Source: Bettongia penicillata ogilbyi (taxonomy: Eukaryota > Chordata > Mammalia > Diprotodontia > Potoroidae). Taken from it: 64,000 nt of DNA. A program made the translations under genes and the position numbers. Location of the stretch: assembly GCA_023548195.1 (NCBI GenBank), contig JAJHZJ010000496.1:11563570-11627569 (forward strand). The letters are read 5' to 3'. A model generated the notes under the pieces. The model was given only the letters and a program-made list of their open reading frames with translations, made no database searches and had not been told where the DNA came from. Shown one piece after another: positions 21,456 to 32,600 of this stretch (its first letter is position 1; every line of letters starts with the position of its first letter).

Positions 21456-22600
21456 TGAAAAACTAATTAAGCAATAAATGTCTATCAATCAAAACTCTGC
21501 TATGCTTTTGAATGAACAGTTCATAGAACTCCTCTGTTGGTATATGTTGATAGACTGGACTGTGAGTTGGGTTTACTGTTGAACAGGAGACAGAATGTGG
21601 GTTACATTGTCTTTAGGAAACTGAGTAAATTTTGGTAGTCAGTCAGGCCAAGATTCAGGTACTGACTAAGGCAAGAAACTGCTTAGGAGATGTGTATCAG
21701 AGAGACAATTGGGAGTTTGGGAGAGTGGTGGAAATGGATATTTCTGACATTTTTTGATTTGGGGAACTGATCATTTAAATGTCTGCCATTGTTAACCTGA
21801 TTAACCTGCTGAGAGCAAATTATATCTATTAAGCTTTTGAACAGTTCAGTTTCCAATTCAAAGAAACTAAGAAAGAGCTCATAACTTTATTTTACAGCAT
21901 CATAGCAGTTTCCCCAGAAGAATGACTTGCCCACCCACTCAGCTCCATTATTATGGCACCTTCCAGTAAGAATCATTGTTGGGGGGGAGGGGAGTAGAAG
22001 ACAAAGTTCAGGATGATTGATCTTTCATTTGAATGGGTCAAAGCCTCCATCGCCTGTTCCCAAGTCATAGTCTCACCATTTCACATCAGCTGTTATAAAT
22101 GAGTTTCTTTGACTAAAAGCTCACATTGTTATGAGACCATAAAGAAGCATCTATTATCAACCTTCACCAAAAATGTGAACTTGGGAGACAGACTCCCTTC
22201 TATTTCCTTCTGTGGAAACATTCCCAGTCACATGGGTTTTACTATTTAACATTTGGCCCTACAAAAACAAAAATACTCCACCTTAAAGGTCTAAAAATAA
22301 AACTCCCTGCTCTTCAGGGACCTCTTTCCACTTCCAAGCATGGTGTCTATTTATATAGATTGAATTAAGACTCCCCTGTTTAAGTTCACATTTGCAAAGT
22401 AAGTAATAATAGACGTTTCTCAGACGTCATTCTAAAATTACCTCAGCTATCAAAGGAACATGGAGAACCCCTTCTATCCTGGGCCTCAATCATCAACACC
22501 ATCACCCTGTAGATCAAGGCTTACCACAATTCTAGATGTTTCCCAAGATACATTAAACTTGGGGGAAGAGGCTCAGGCTGTGCTGTGTTCTTGCCACCAC
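21456..22600. other. 1.1 kb repeat-poor sequence, no gene
   Basis: No repeat or exon recognised. Two parts look unusually ordered: 21770-21880 (AT-rich, 'cattgttaacctgattaacc') and 22040-22260 (mixed composition with 'cacattgttatg', a SOX-like core). Confidence 0.4.
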
Positions 22601-22604
22601 AAGA

Positions 22605-22870
22605 TTAATCAATCAATCTATAAACATTAATTCAGCACTTACCATGTACACAGCACTGTGCTAAGCATTCCAATACAAAGTCATCAAGTTCCTTAGAGTA
22701 GTGGTGTCAAACTCAAGTACAAACAGGGACACTAAATTATACATAAAAATCCCAACAGACCACATATTGACTTAGTAATGTCATCTATGTTCTGTTGCAT
22801 TTTTATTCATGTTGTTAAATATTTCCCAATTACATTTTCATCTGACTCTGCACTTGGGAGGAATGTAGGA
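22605..22870. mobile_element. L2 end antisense and an unclassified DNA-transposon-like repeat
   Basis: 22605-22690 is an antisense L2 end ('cagcactgtgctaagcattc'). 22695-22870 carries 'tagtggtgtcaaactcaagt' and 'cacatattgacttagtaatg', phrases I associate with a dispersed hAT-like repeat. The family name is uncertain. Confidence 0.45.
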
Positions 22871-22984
22871 CCTTTGGTCACCATGTCTGTCTCCTTTGCA
22901 TTAGAATACTTTGTAGGAACCTCTCCTTAGAGCTCAGTCTATTTTGCTTTGGTATCATTAAATCAACAAGTATTTATTAAATGT

Positions 22985-23150
22985 CTTGATATAGCGGGTG
23001 GAGAGCCAGCCTGGAAGCCAGGAGTGAGAGCAAGAGTGTGGGACCGTGACTTTGAGTATCTTAGTTAATATAAACAGCAAAAGCAGCCCCATCCCATGGG
23101 AAGACTTCTTTGTGACCCTGGACCATTCCTGGCACAGTGCCTTCTTTGTT
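22985..23150 (+). mobile_element. LTR fragment related to the one at 25.8-26.6 kb
   Basis: 23047-23141 aligns with 26281-26375: 'agtatcttagttaatataaa' against 'agtatcacagttaatgtaaa', then 'cagccccatcccatgggaag' against 'cagctccattccatggaaaa', then 'ccattcctggcacagtg' against 'tcattcctatcactgtg'. Only the central part of the LTR is present. Confidence 0.5.
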
Positions 23151-23154
23151 CTAT

Positions 23155-23315
23155 TTCTATTGATACGTTTAAAAGTAAGTAACTGCTGTTACAGTTGAGA
23201 AATCTGATACAGATGAAGCACTGATAAGTAACTTGCCCAGAATCATATGACCAGAAACATCTGGGCTGAGACTGAAAACCAAGTGTTCTTGATTCTTTAT
23301 TGAGTGACTAAAACC
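23155..23315 (-). mobile_element. MIR-type SINE, antisense
   Basis: 'aagtaacttgcccagaatca' and 'aaaccaagtgttcttgattc' in antisense MIR order. 23316-23999 is unassigned apart from an L2-like terminus near 23900. Confidence 0.6.
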
Positions 23316-23999
23316 ATCAGAGATGCTAATGAAGAGTAATAAAATGAAAGTTTCTTCACTTACTATAAAGAAAATTACCCGAATTCATGCAGATAGAGAC
23401 TAGAAAACCAGGGCTTCAGACTCAGAGGTCACTCAGCACTTCCTCACTAAGGACTGCCTTGTACTAACCAGATCAGCTTCTGCACAAGCCCTGCTAATCA
23501 CTTAGCCAGGAGGTAGCCAGTTTCCTTTTCCTTTAAATTTTTTAAAATTATTATTATGAACCTAACAAAAACCAACATTTCCATTCATAAAGCATAGAAA
23601 AAAATGTTTATATTGGAAGCTGGGAATCTTGATTTTGTACAATTTGCTTCCAAGTTTAGCTCAAATCCAACAAGGAAGTCACAGCATTACCCCACTTACT
23701 CATCTTCCTCTTTGACCCTCTCCTCCTCATTCTTTATATAATCACTAAAAGTTTCACTGATGCTCCTTTTACTATTTGCATCCAAAAAATGAAAGCCCTT
23801 GTAACAAAAAAGTATACTCATGCAAAAACAAATCTGTATATTGGCAGGGTCCAGAAAATGATTTCTCATTTAGTAGCTCTAGGCAATCACCATTGCTACC
23901 ATTAATAAATGCTTATCATTTGCTAATCATGTTCAACCAGTCAATTATTATTGACTGACTGACTATTAGGTAAACACACAGGTCATACCAACTATGCCA

Positions 24000-24425
24000 A
24001 TTGTTGGGTAGGAATACTCACAGGAGGGCTTCTAGCAGGTGTTCTAGCAGGTTCTCTCTTGACCCAGACAGACAAGAAGACAGGAACTGAGACATAATAA
24101 GGGGTTAAATAAGCTTATGTTAGTCTAGTCTTCTCAAAGGGGTTTGCTGATAATGGGAGCACCACCTGCTACAGCTTCCCCTAATGCTCTTCTTGCAGAG
24201 GTGGGCAAGTATATAGTAGGAGCTACAACTCCTACAGGTCCCCTAAGTCTCAATGAGGGCCAGGCAAGACTAACACACATTAACAAATCCCCTCCAAACC
24301 TTGATGGGGGACAATCAAGGCACACACAGCATTCCAGCTTGTGCATTCCCCCCAGTCTCAATGGAGATTGGTTGAGGAATACATAATGGCACATTCCCTT
24401 TATGTATTCCTATTCCCCACTTACT
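24000..24425 (-). repeat. Unclassified block with degenerate ~50-bp tandem repeat
   Basis: Three units begin with a C run followed by a variant of 'agtctcaatgagggccag': near 24239, 24290 and 24347. On the minus strand the same frame reads NQSPLRLGG, DCPPSRFGG and AWPSLRLRG, so the units share a phase (86 codons, 24134-24394). I do not recognise a protein. The surrounding text resembles antisense LTR or ERV-internal sequence, but this is not proven. Confidence 0.4.
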
Positions 24426-24890
24426 GACCAGTGACTACTTGATTTATAGGGTAACAGACAAAGAAGTCAATTCACCAGCAATAGCTTTACAAGTCTACAT
24501 TGACTTTAGCAATATCTTGGTGATTCAGTATAGTATACATGCAGTATATTATTTACAACTAATCTCAAAAGTTTACATTATTTCATCATTATGTTTCACT
24601 GCACAGTCAAAGTAGAAATTATAATGTGAAGTCCTGGAAACTAGATACTGTTATGACCTTGGATCCTGGAAACTATTATCTTAAAAAGAATAACAAAAAT
24701 CCACTTTACACACACTTAAATCCACCCTACATACACTGTCTTACCCCCTATATAGCTTAAAATCCTATATAACTCTAATCCTAGCCAAAAAATGAAAGTC
24801 CTCTCTTGTAATAGATTCACATAGTGACAACATCTGAAAATGAGCCTCCCACTCTGTACTTCTAATCCATTACCTTTCTTCCAAGATGTT
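24426..24890. other. Unassigned A/T-rich sequence
   Basis: No gene and no confident repeat. Short internal repeats ('cttggatcctggaaac' / 'gtcctggaaactag') occur near 24630-24670. Confidence 0.4.
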
Positions 24891-24891
24891 A

Positions 24892-25310
24892 GAATTATGT
24901 TGTCTTTCTTTTTTATTAATTTATTTTAAATTTAAATATACAATAAAAAAGAAAAAGAAACATATTGTAAACCAATGCAAAATAATAAAAGAAAGGCATT
25001 GTCATGTGCATAGCAGAATATAAGAGAGGATTCAAAATATATAGTAATAAATTTCCATTTCAAGGAAGCCTATACAATAAATACTACACTTTGTGTTGAG
25101 CTATCCATCTTTGCTTCCTTGTGAGTTTTTTTTGTTCTCTGCTGAGCACTTTTTATTTTGTTTTTTTCCTTCCCCCTCAGAGAAAGCTACAATTAAGCAT
25201 ACATATATATAATATATATGCACATATACACATATGCACAAATGTAGACATATATACACTTACATACATGTACTTAGATACCCATAATCATACTCAGAAA
25301 CATAAGGTTT
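24892..25310 (-). mobile_element. Probable LINE 3' end, antisense, with A/T-rich tail and microsatellite
   Basis: Starts with a T-rich block that would be the poly(A) side on the minus strand ('cttttttattaatttatttt'), then 'aaaggcattgtcatgtgcat', a phrase I link to a marsupial LINE 3' end. 25198-25275 is an imperfect AC/AT tract. The family is not certain. Confidence 0.35.
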
Positions 25311-25780
25311 AGCTGGTTTTAACCACTTGAACTAGTTATTGAAAAAGTAAAATTTGATAGACTGTACTAACTTGTATTGAGATATGTTTTGTAAAAGGTT
25401 TTAACAGAAACATCTAAGAATCTCCACAAATAACTCAGAAACAGAGAAGCAAATCTATTAGAGGGGAGGCAACTTCAGAACTACCATGAAAATGACGCCT
25501 ATTCCAGAATGTCCAAGTAAAGATCTGGTCCAGAGACCAGATGACTATAGAGAACATCTGAGATCCAAGATGAAATGAGTTTAAATGGGCACTGGGAGGA
25601 AGTTAATAGTCATTTTTGCATTACCTTGGCTTTTTGTTTCACAGTACCATTGTTTATGATTTTTCTAAGTTACCTTGATGACATGTAAATCTCCCTTGTA
25701 ATACTGGTCTATAGTTCTTACTGTAGCTTGTAAATTTGATCAATCTTATATTAACTTATGTTAATGTTCTTACAGTAACT
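25311..25780. other. Unassigned sequence preceding an LTR
   Basis: No gene or repeat recognised. It could be diverged ERV internal sequence, but no conserved motif is visible. Confidence 0.35.
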
Positions 25781-26565
25781 GATGAGGGAAAATCATAACA
25801 GGTCTCCCATTGACAAAAAAGGGAAATTGAGAAAATCAAATAATATTGATTCCATTTTGTAGTTCATTTTAGTCTGTATCACACACTCGCTCAATGTGTT
25901 CAAAATTGTGCAAACCTGGTTTCTTGGTCCCTGAACCTAGTTCAGAAATTCAGCTGGCCAGTAAGAGTTAAGTTTAGAAATTTAGCTCTACCCACTAATT
26001 ACCAAATGCCATTGACCCTTTCTTTGCCTCTCTTGATTTAGGGTGGAAGAAAATTGTAACAATTGTGGTAATTCTTATGTTGGTTATGTTGTTTTCCTAC
26101 TTGTGATTGTATTGCTGTTGTGGATTGTACCTCCAGAGTAGCTCATTGGTAGGTCCTTCTGCTTTCTCCATGCTAATGAAACCACTTATATACTTCTCAG
26201 GGAACTTTGGAGAAGACACAATTTGAAAGAATGTGTAAGCAGATCATGAGGAATGGAGTGTACAGTAAAATATGAGAAAAGATCCTCAAGTATCACAGTT
26301 AATGTAAATAACAAAAAACAGCTCCATTCCATGGAAAAACTTGCATGTGATCCCAAGTCATTCCTATCACTGTGACTTGGTCTAACCTGGGGTTTGGAGA
26401 TTTGCACTATTCTACCAACACCCAGAACAATGGACCTCATGAGTAAGCTCCCATAAATAAAATCTATCTACTTCCATGCTGGTGTGGACTGCATCTCTTT
26501 CTTCAGTATCTCAGTATTCTCTTGGAGGTGAGACTGACCCTCAGGATAGGCTGCCACCCTACAAT
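25781..26565 (+). mobile_element. Putative solo LTR, sense
   Basis: Begins TGATGAGG and ends CCCTACA, about 0.78 kb. An AATAAA signal at 26456-26461 is followed by about 100 bp of R/U5-like sequence ('tccatgctggtgtggactgc', 'tctcttggaggtgagactga'), the usual layout of a retroviral LTR 3' part. The middle aligns with the fragment at 23.0 kb. No primer-binding site or coding region follows, so a solo LTR is likely. Start placement is tentative. Confidence 0.5.
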
Positions 26566-26811
26566 TAATATAATCAGAGCAGAACACATGTTACCTTATA
26601 CCTGCCTCTGACACATATTGGCTGTGTAACCCTGAGCAAATCACTGAACTCATCAGTGCTCTAGGCAATACTCTGAGTTTTAAAAACTCATGTGTTGGTA
26701 GAGAGAGTGTCCTCACCTTGGAGTTTCTTATGTCAAAAATATCAGAGAAATATATCAATGAAATCTGAGGTCCAGTACCCATCCTTTATCCTTCAATGTG
26801 TCAGCTAAGCA

Positions 26812-27035
26812 GCACCATGGTATAGTTGATGGAGAGCTAGCTTCAGAGTCTTCAAGACCTTGGTTCAATTCTTACCACTGACACATCCTGACTGTGTGAC
26901 TTTGATCCGGTCATCTAAACTTCCTTTGCTACAGGCAACTGTCTAGCATTAGAAGTTGGACATTGAGAAGGAAAGGAATTTCCTCACTGGGAGTTTCCAG
27001 ACCAATGAAGCCACAAATCCAGACCCTCCCCCCAC
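26812..27035 (+). mobile_element. Ther-2-like SINE, sense
   Basis: Head 'caccatggtatagttgatgg', 'gaccttggttcaattcttac', 'gtgactttgatccggtcatc' and tail 'ttcctcactgggagtttcca'. 27036-27299 is unassigned. Confidence 0.75.
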
Positions 27036-27299
27036 TTCCAAAGAAAGATAGTTGGATTCAGTTACTGAAGGTTAGATTTTAGGATAAAACTCTTAAAAAG
27101 TCACAGTAATGAACTAGGAAGTTTTAACCTGTTATCATCCAGGACTGAGGTAAGAGACACCATAAAAGACTGCTTTTTGGGAGCAATCTGGGTGTACTTC
27201 AACCTTTCTTTGTAGTATCTCCAGGGTCAATAAATCAGCAAGCATTAATTAAGCCAAGTTAAGAAGGATTCACAAATATTTATAAAAACAACAAATGCT

Positions 27300-27440
27300 G
27301 TGGAATGAGCTTCCTCACATCTCTAAACCTCAGTTTTATTGCCTATAAAATGGGAGGGTTGGATTAAATGGTTCCTAATATCTCTGGTTTAAATGCCACA
27401 TCCTCCATGAAGCCTTCCAAATTTTTCTCAGTCTGAGAGT
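27300..27440 (+). mobile_element. MIR 3' half and short L2 piece
   Basis: 'aacctcagttttattgccta' and 'gggagggttggattaaatgg', then 'aaatgccacatcctccatga' of L2. Confidence 0.6.
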
Positions 27441-27499
27441 CTGAGGAGTAGTTTCTTCTTCATAAATGTTTTGATTTGTTTATCATATATCTCTATGAA

Positions 27500-27885
27500 A
27501 TTTTCATTCAACAAGCACTGATGAAACCTCTCTTACTATGTGCAAGGCATTGTGCCGGGCACCAAGGACACAAAGTCAACAAATGGAATAATAGTCACTG
27601 CTCTCAAGGAGCTTACATCATTGGGAGTTTGCATGACACTGTCTCGGGGGATGCCACATGTGCACAGATAAGTATATGGAAGAAGCTCTGAGGAAGGAGG
27701 GACCAGAAGGGTTGAGAAAAGTTTCCTGTAAGAGGCAGAAGATGAGTTGCACCTTAAACAGAGTTTACGATTCTAAGAGGTGGAGGAAGAGTGCATTCTA
27801 GGTCTCTGGGAAAAACAGGAAGGTAGAGTTACCTAAGAAAACAGCTAATTTACCCATATGGGTGGCATAACGAGTACATGGAGGG
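27500..27885 (-). mobile_element. L2 3' region, antisense
   Basis: Antisense terminus ('ctatgtgcaaggcattgtgc', 'gctctcaaggagcttacatc') followed by upstream L2 sequence ('agaaaagtttcctgtaagag', 'ggtctctgggaaaaacagga'), colinear with the beginnings of the antisense L2 bodies at 38.6 and 43.8 kb. Confidence 0.65.
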
Positions 27886-27904
27886 ACTCTTCCGCAGAAA
27901 TGGA

Positions 27905-28230
27905 GTTGGTAGAAGTAGGGTCCACAGGTGTGGAATATTGATTTTTTCCAATGTGTCGATTGATTTTTTGTTTCTTTTCCTGCTTTATTAAAAAAAGATC
28001 TTTTTACGTGGAATGACTCTCTGGGAAGGAAGGAGAAAATTTAGTCAATGTATATCTACAAACTTCATTTTTTTCTAAGGCTGTGAAGGAGTAATGGAGC
28101 TGGACCATCATTTAAGGATGGTGGTGATGCTTACCTCTCTCCTCTCAGAAGAGATGGTGAACTATGAGGCATACTTGCTCCAATATGGCAATTGTGTTGG
28201 TTTGTTTTGATTAATAAGTCAATCAATGAA
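27905..28230 (+). mobile_element. Two L1 3' tail fragments
   Basis: 27905-28065: 'gggtccacaggtgtggaata', T-rich run, 'acgtggaatgactctctggg', matching the tail at 51.8 kb. 28085-28230: 'atttaaggatggtggtgatg', 'tctcagaagagatggtgaac' and 'tgctccaatatggcaattgt', the tail of a different L1 subfamily. About 28212-28260 adds an antisense L2 terminus. Confidence 0.5.
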
Positions 28231-28379
28231 CACTTATTAAGCACCAACTATGTGTCTACATTTCTTTGTTGAAAGAGAACATTGAGTGGGAAGACATCAT
28301 TGGGAAGTGAAAGTGAATTTTAAAAAACAATGAAATATTGATTTTTTTAAAAAAGGAATTAGAAATAAGCTGAAAGACC

Positions 28380-29318
28380 TAAGCTATTTGAGGGCAGAGT
28401 TCCTGTCTCATTCAACATTATCTTTCCCCAAGCTTTGAGCACCTGCCCACAGAAGGGTAAAAGTAAAGATACTCCTTGAAATGAATTCCTTACATTGGCT
28501 TTCATTAGTAGCCAGTCTTAAAGCCATATAGGCATTTCTGTTTCTAGCAGTATGGAATTTTGGCTCCGGGTCTGACCTTTGTTTGTCTGTATGTGGTCTT
28601 TGATCCTGGGGACAGTGACCTTCTGTAGACTGGGCCTGCTGCAGAGCTAGCATTAGTCATTTTCAAAATAGATTCTATGAGGAGGTGAATTGGAGCCCCA
28701 TTGGAGGTTGGATCGTGAGCATTCACATCTGCCCTTGTAGCAAGCCCTAGACGTCACGTTCTAGCTATCCATCCTCAGAGGCAGGGGACAGGACAGATGG
28801 GCTTTGACAGCAGGATTAACCGCCCCATCCCCCAAACACACACCATACCCACACTTCAGGTCTGAAGAGATGGGGGCTTCTGTGGTGCTCTGTGACAGAC
28901 AGCTTGGGCTGTGTTTGTGCAGCTGCCCTGTGATTTTTGAGCCTCAGGTTTTCCCGGCTGCTGAATTCCTAGGTGGTGATTTTTGTTGGAAGGGATGAAA
29001 AATCTGTAATTAATGCATTAGTGCAGAGAAGTCTCAGACAGGTGGCACTTTGTTAATGTCACTCGGTATTTGCCAGAGACATTTGAAATTCTCCCAGTGT
29101 TAATGCACTGCAATGATCTTTGTTCTGGAACTGATTTTTTCCCCTCCCTCCTTCTTTATTTCAGTGTGAACTTTCTCAATTTGGAAATTAAGGCAACAGC
29201 ACAAAATGATTGAGCTGAAGACTCACTGATTTTTATGGAGCTGTGCTCAAACCCTTGGGTTTCATTGCATAAAGGGGGATCTGATTGAGAGATTAGCCCC
29301 AGAGACACTGGGTGATAT
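28380..29318. other. Longest repeat-poor segment
   Basis: About 0.9 kb with no SINE, LINE or simple repeat that I recognise and no credible exon. It contains a CRE-like AGACGTCAC (28749-28757, one mismatch from the TGACGTCA palindrome) and the enhancer-like stretch described separately. Open frames of 60-81 residues lack domains. Confidence 0.5.
28980..29235. promoter_or_regulatory. Candidate conserved non-coding element
   Basis: A compact cluster of developmental-type sites: TAATTAATGCATTA (29007-29020, homeodomain/POU-like), E-box CAGGTG (29039-29044), CTTTGTTAATG (29048-29058, SOX-like plus TAAT), a second TTAATGCA (about 29100) and CTTTGTT (29118-29124). The surrounding sequence is free of repeats and shows none of the decay typical of its neighbours. 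This is inference from composition. No conservation was measured, and the target gene is unknown. Confidence 0.35.
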
Positions 29319-29319
29319 T

Positions 29320-29562
29320 ACCCAGAGAGACTAGCAGTCAGGAAGACCTAATTCCAAATTCGCCCTTTGATCCTTACTAGCTATGTGACCCTGGGTGTCA
29401 CTTGGCATCTCAATTTCAAATTCCTCAATTTCCTCATTTAGAACCTCAAATTCTTCATTTAGAAAATGGAAGCTACTCAAAAGGTTACTGTGAGTCTCAA
29501 ATGAGCAAAGATGTGTAAAGTACTTTCCAAGGTTTTTATATAAATGTGAATTATGAATATTC
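29320..29562 (+). mobile_element. Ther/MIR SINE, sense
   Basis: 'ctagcagtcaggaagaccta', 'ctagctatgtgaccctgggt' and 'gtgtaaagtactttccaagg'. The poly-T/C part around 29412-29465 contains a ~27-bp imperfect duplication ('cctcatttagaacctcaaat' / 'cttcatttagaaaat'). Confidence 0.75.
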
Positions 29563-29767
29563 TCCTTATTCCTTATCATACTTTCAAGGCTTTGATTGGT
29601 TGGCCAGGAGGAGGCAATGGAAAAGAATGCCTGAATGCAGACATAAATTTGAGGTGAAGGAAAAAAAAGATAGGGGAGATAGAATAACATGATAATGACA
29701 TCCAGGTGTGTGGTTCCATACCTTAGATCTAGGGCCAAATGACCATAATCTATCCTACCTCATGCGT

Positions 29768-29768
<1 letters not shown>

Positions 29769-29809
<41 letters not shown>
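29769..29809. repeat. (CA)20 microsatellite
   Basis: 41 bp of uninterrupted CA repeat preceded by TGCGTG. It is among the purest microsatellites here and so likely polymorphic. Confidence 0.95.
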
Positions 29810-29811
<2 letters not shown>

Positions 29812-29814
29812 CAG

Positions 29815-30420
29815 TTGGGTCATAGGTGAGCAATTGTCCAGCATTGCTGGGAGGCAGCATTGCAGGGACTGACATTTCAGCAGCCTCCTGTGCCAAGGGG
29901 AGAAACTCCCAGCCTGGCACTGACCCACTACTGAAATGGTTACCCCATACTTGCTAAGCTGGATCACAGCAAGCATGTAAGTGATTGCAATCACCCTCCA
30001 CCAAGCCTGCTGCAGAGAGGTTTATATTAAGCAATTGAAATACCTGATTTTCCCCTTCATCTCCTATACTGTAGAAGAGGGGAAAATAGCCAGTAAGGCC
30101 TCACCCTGGAGTACAGGGATTGAGATTTGCTTCAATATGTGACTTCTGATATTATCATGTTTTAGAGTGATTTCAGACCCCTGACTTCTTGGGTTTTTGG
30201 TTGTGATATATCTGAACCTTGATAGGGCTGGTTAGCCATTGCTCCCAGTGCCTCTTATCTGTGAATGCCTCACAGAAATGAGGAAATGATGCTCTTCTGG
30301 TCCAGACAGTGCATTCTCTAAGCCCAGGTCACAGAACTTCAGGAGCCCTGGGACTGTAGCCTCCCATGGCTTGGGTCTTTCCTTGGAATTCTACCTAGAG
30401 TAGACTGGTTCATCACTAGG
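29815..30420. other. Repeat-poor sequence, no gene
   Basis: GC-balanced unique sequence; 29815-30040 contains inverted words ('gcattgctgggaggcagc'). No gene or family recognised. Confidence 0.4.
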
Positions 30421-32600
30421 AAAAGTATAAGCATAATTGACCATATCAATAACAAAAACAACAAAAAATCATGTGATTATATCAAGAGATGCAGAGAAAG
30501 CTTTTTAACAAAATACAACACTCATTCTTATTTAAAAAAAAACACTAGAAAACAAAGGAATAAATGGAACCTTTCTTAAAATGACAATTAATATCTATCT
30601 AAAACCAAGAGCAAGCATTATCTGTACCAAGGATAAACTAGAAGTCTTCCCAATAATGTAAGAAGTGAAGCAAAGATGTTCATTATCACCACTATTATTC
30701 AAAATTATATTAGAAATGCACTCTATAGCAGTAAGACAACAAAAAGAAATTGAAGGAATAGAAACAGGCAACAAGGAAACAAAACTATCACACTTCATAG
30801 ATGATTTGACGGTATACTTGGAGAACCCTAGAGAATCAACTAAAAACATCTGGTTGAAACAATGAACACCTTCAGTAAATTTGCAGGATATAGAATAAAC
30901 CCACATAAATAATCAGCAGTTCTATATAGAACCAACAAAACTCAGCAGAAGCAACAGAAAGAGAAATTCCTGTTAAAATAATTGCAAACAACATAAAATA
31001 CTTGGAAGTCTACCTACTGAGACAAACTCAGCAACTATATGAGCACAATTAAAATCCTTTTACACAAATAATGTTCTAACCAATTAGAGAGATATTAATT
31101 GGTCATGGGTAGGCTGAGCCAATATAATGAAAATGATAATTCTACCTAAGTTAATTTAATTTTTCAGTGCCATACCAATCAAAGTCAAAGAATTATCTTA
31201 TAGAACCTAGAAAATAACAAAATTTGAAGAAGAACAAAAAGTCAAGGATGAAAAAATGAAAACAATGAAAAAAATATGAAGGGAGAAAGTTTAGTTGTAA
31301 CAGATTTCAAGCTATAAAGTGGTAATCATTTTAACAGTCTGGTACTGACTAAGAAATAGAGTGGTGCATCAGTGGGATAGATTAGGTACACCATACACAG
31401 TAGCAAATGACCATAGCAATCTAGCATTTGATAACCTCAAGATTCAGGCTTTCAAGGATGAACTCACCATTTGACAAAAAACTTGTTGGAAAAATTAGAA
31501 AGCAGTTCGGCAGAAACTAGGCAGAGACCAACATCTCACACCATATACCAACATAAGGTCAAAAATCGATAAATGATTTGGACATAAAGGGTTATAACTT
31601 AAGTACATTAGGGGAACATGGAAAAATTTACCTTTAAGATCTATGGATAAGGAAAGAGTTTATAATCAAATATGACATAGAAATTATCATAGAAAATAAA
31701 ATGGATAATTCTGATTACACGAAATTAAAAAGGTCATAAACAAACAAAACTAATGTAGCCAAAATTAGAAGCAAAACAGGAAACTGGGAATAATTTTATA
31801 GCAACTTGCTCTGATAAAGGCCTTACTTCTCAAATATATAAGAAACTATATATAAAAATATGAGACTATCTTCAATTGATAAATGGTCAAAGGATGTGGA
31901 TAGGCTATTTTCAGAAGCAGAAATCAAAACTATCAAATAGTCACATAAAAAATGCTCTAAATAATTATTGATTAGAGACAGGCTAATTAAAACATCTCTG
32001 AGGTACCACCTTAGACCTATCAGAATGGATAATATGATGGAAAGGAATACTGGAAGGAATGTGGAAAAATTGGGATACTAATGCATTGTTAATAAAGTTG
32101 TGAACTGATTATCCAATCATTCTGGTGAACAATTTGGAACTATACCCAAAAGGTTATTAAACTGTGCTACCCTTTGACCTAGCAATATTACTACTAGGTC
32201 TGTACTCCAAAAAGATGAAAGGAAAAGGACAAATTTATATGAAAAATATTTACAGAAGCTCTTTTTGTGGTAGCAAAGAATTGGAAATCAAGAAAATGTC
32301 CATCAACTGGGGAATGGCTGAACATGTTATGGTATATAATTGTGATAGAATATTATTGTGTTATAAGAAATGATGAGCAGGATGGTTTCAGAAAAACCTG
32401 GGAAGATTTACATGAACTTATGCAAAGTGAAGTGAGCAGAACCAGAACACTGCACGTAATAACAGAATTATTGTAAGGACGATCAACTGTAAAAGACTTA
32501 GCCAGTCTGATGAAGGCAATGATCCATGACAGTACCAAAAGGCCCATAATGAAAAATGCTATCCACTTTCTGAGACAGGAATGATAAACTCCGTGTGAAG
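30421..32600 (+). pseudogene. L1 ORF2 reverse transcriptase remnant
   Basis: The reverse transcriptase is readable in pieces: CSLSPLLFKIILEMHSIA (from 30677), corresponding to the G-C-P-L-S-P-L-L-F-N block, then HFIDDLTVYLENP (from 30791), where the catalytic F-A-D-D reads F-I-D-D with both aspartates retained. The C-terminal region is recognisable at 32164-32373 and 32267-32476 (KNWKSRKCPSTGEWLNMLWY, then RKTWEDLHELMQSEVSRTR) in two different frames. Many stops and shifts lie between. The endonuclease domain and the start of the reverse transcriptase are missing, so it cannot be active. Confidence 0.85.

Noticed and set aside
24134..24394. CRISPR-like array
   Set aside because: Units are degenerate and unequal, and the context is a vertebrate genome. 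It is a minisatellite-like repeat.
23150..26245. A provirus between the two related LTR pieces
   Set aside because: No retroviral coding motif was found, and an old MIR sits just inside the left piece, so a provirus cannot be supported from sequence alone.
29331..29738. A 135-codon minus frame
   Set aside because: Its C-terminal half is the antisense of a Ther/MIR SINE, including an internal SINE duplication (repeated EEFE text).
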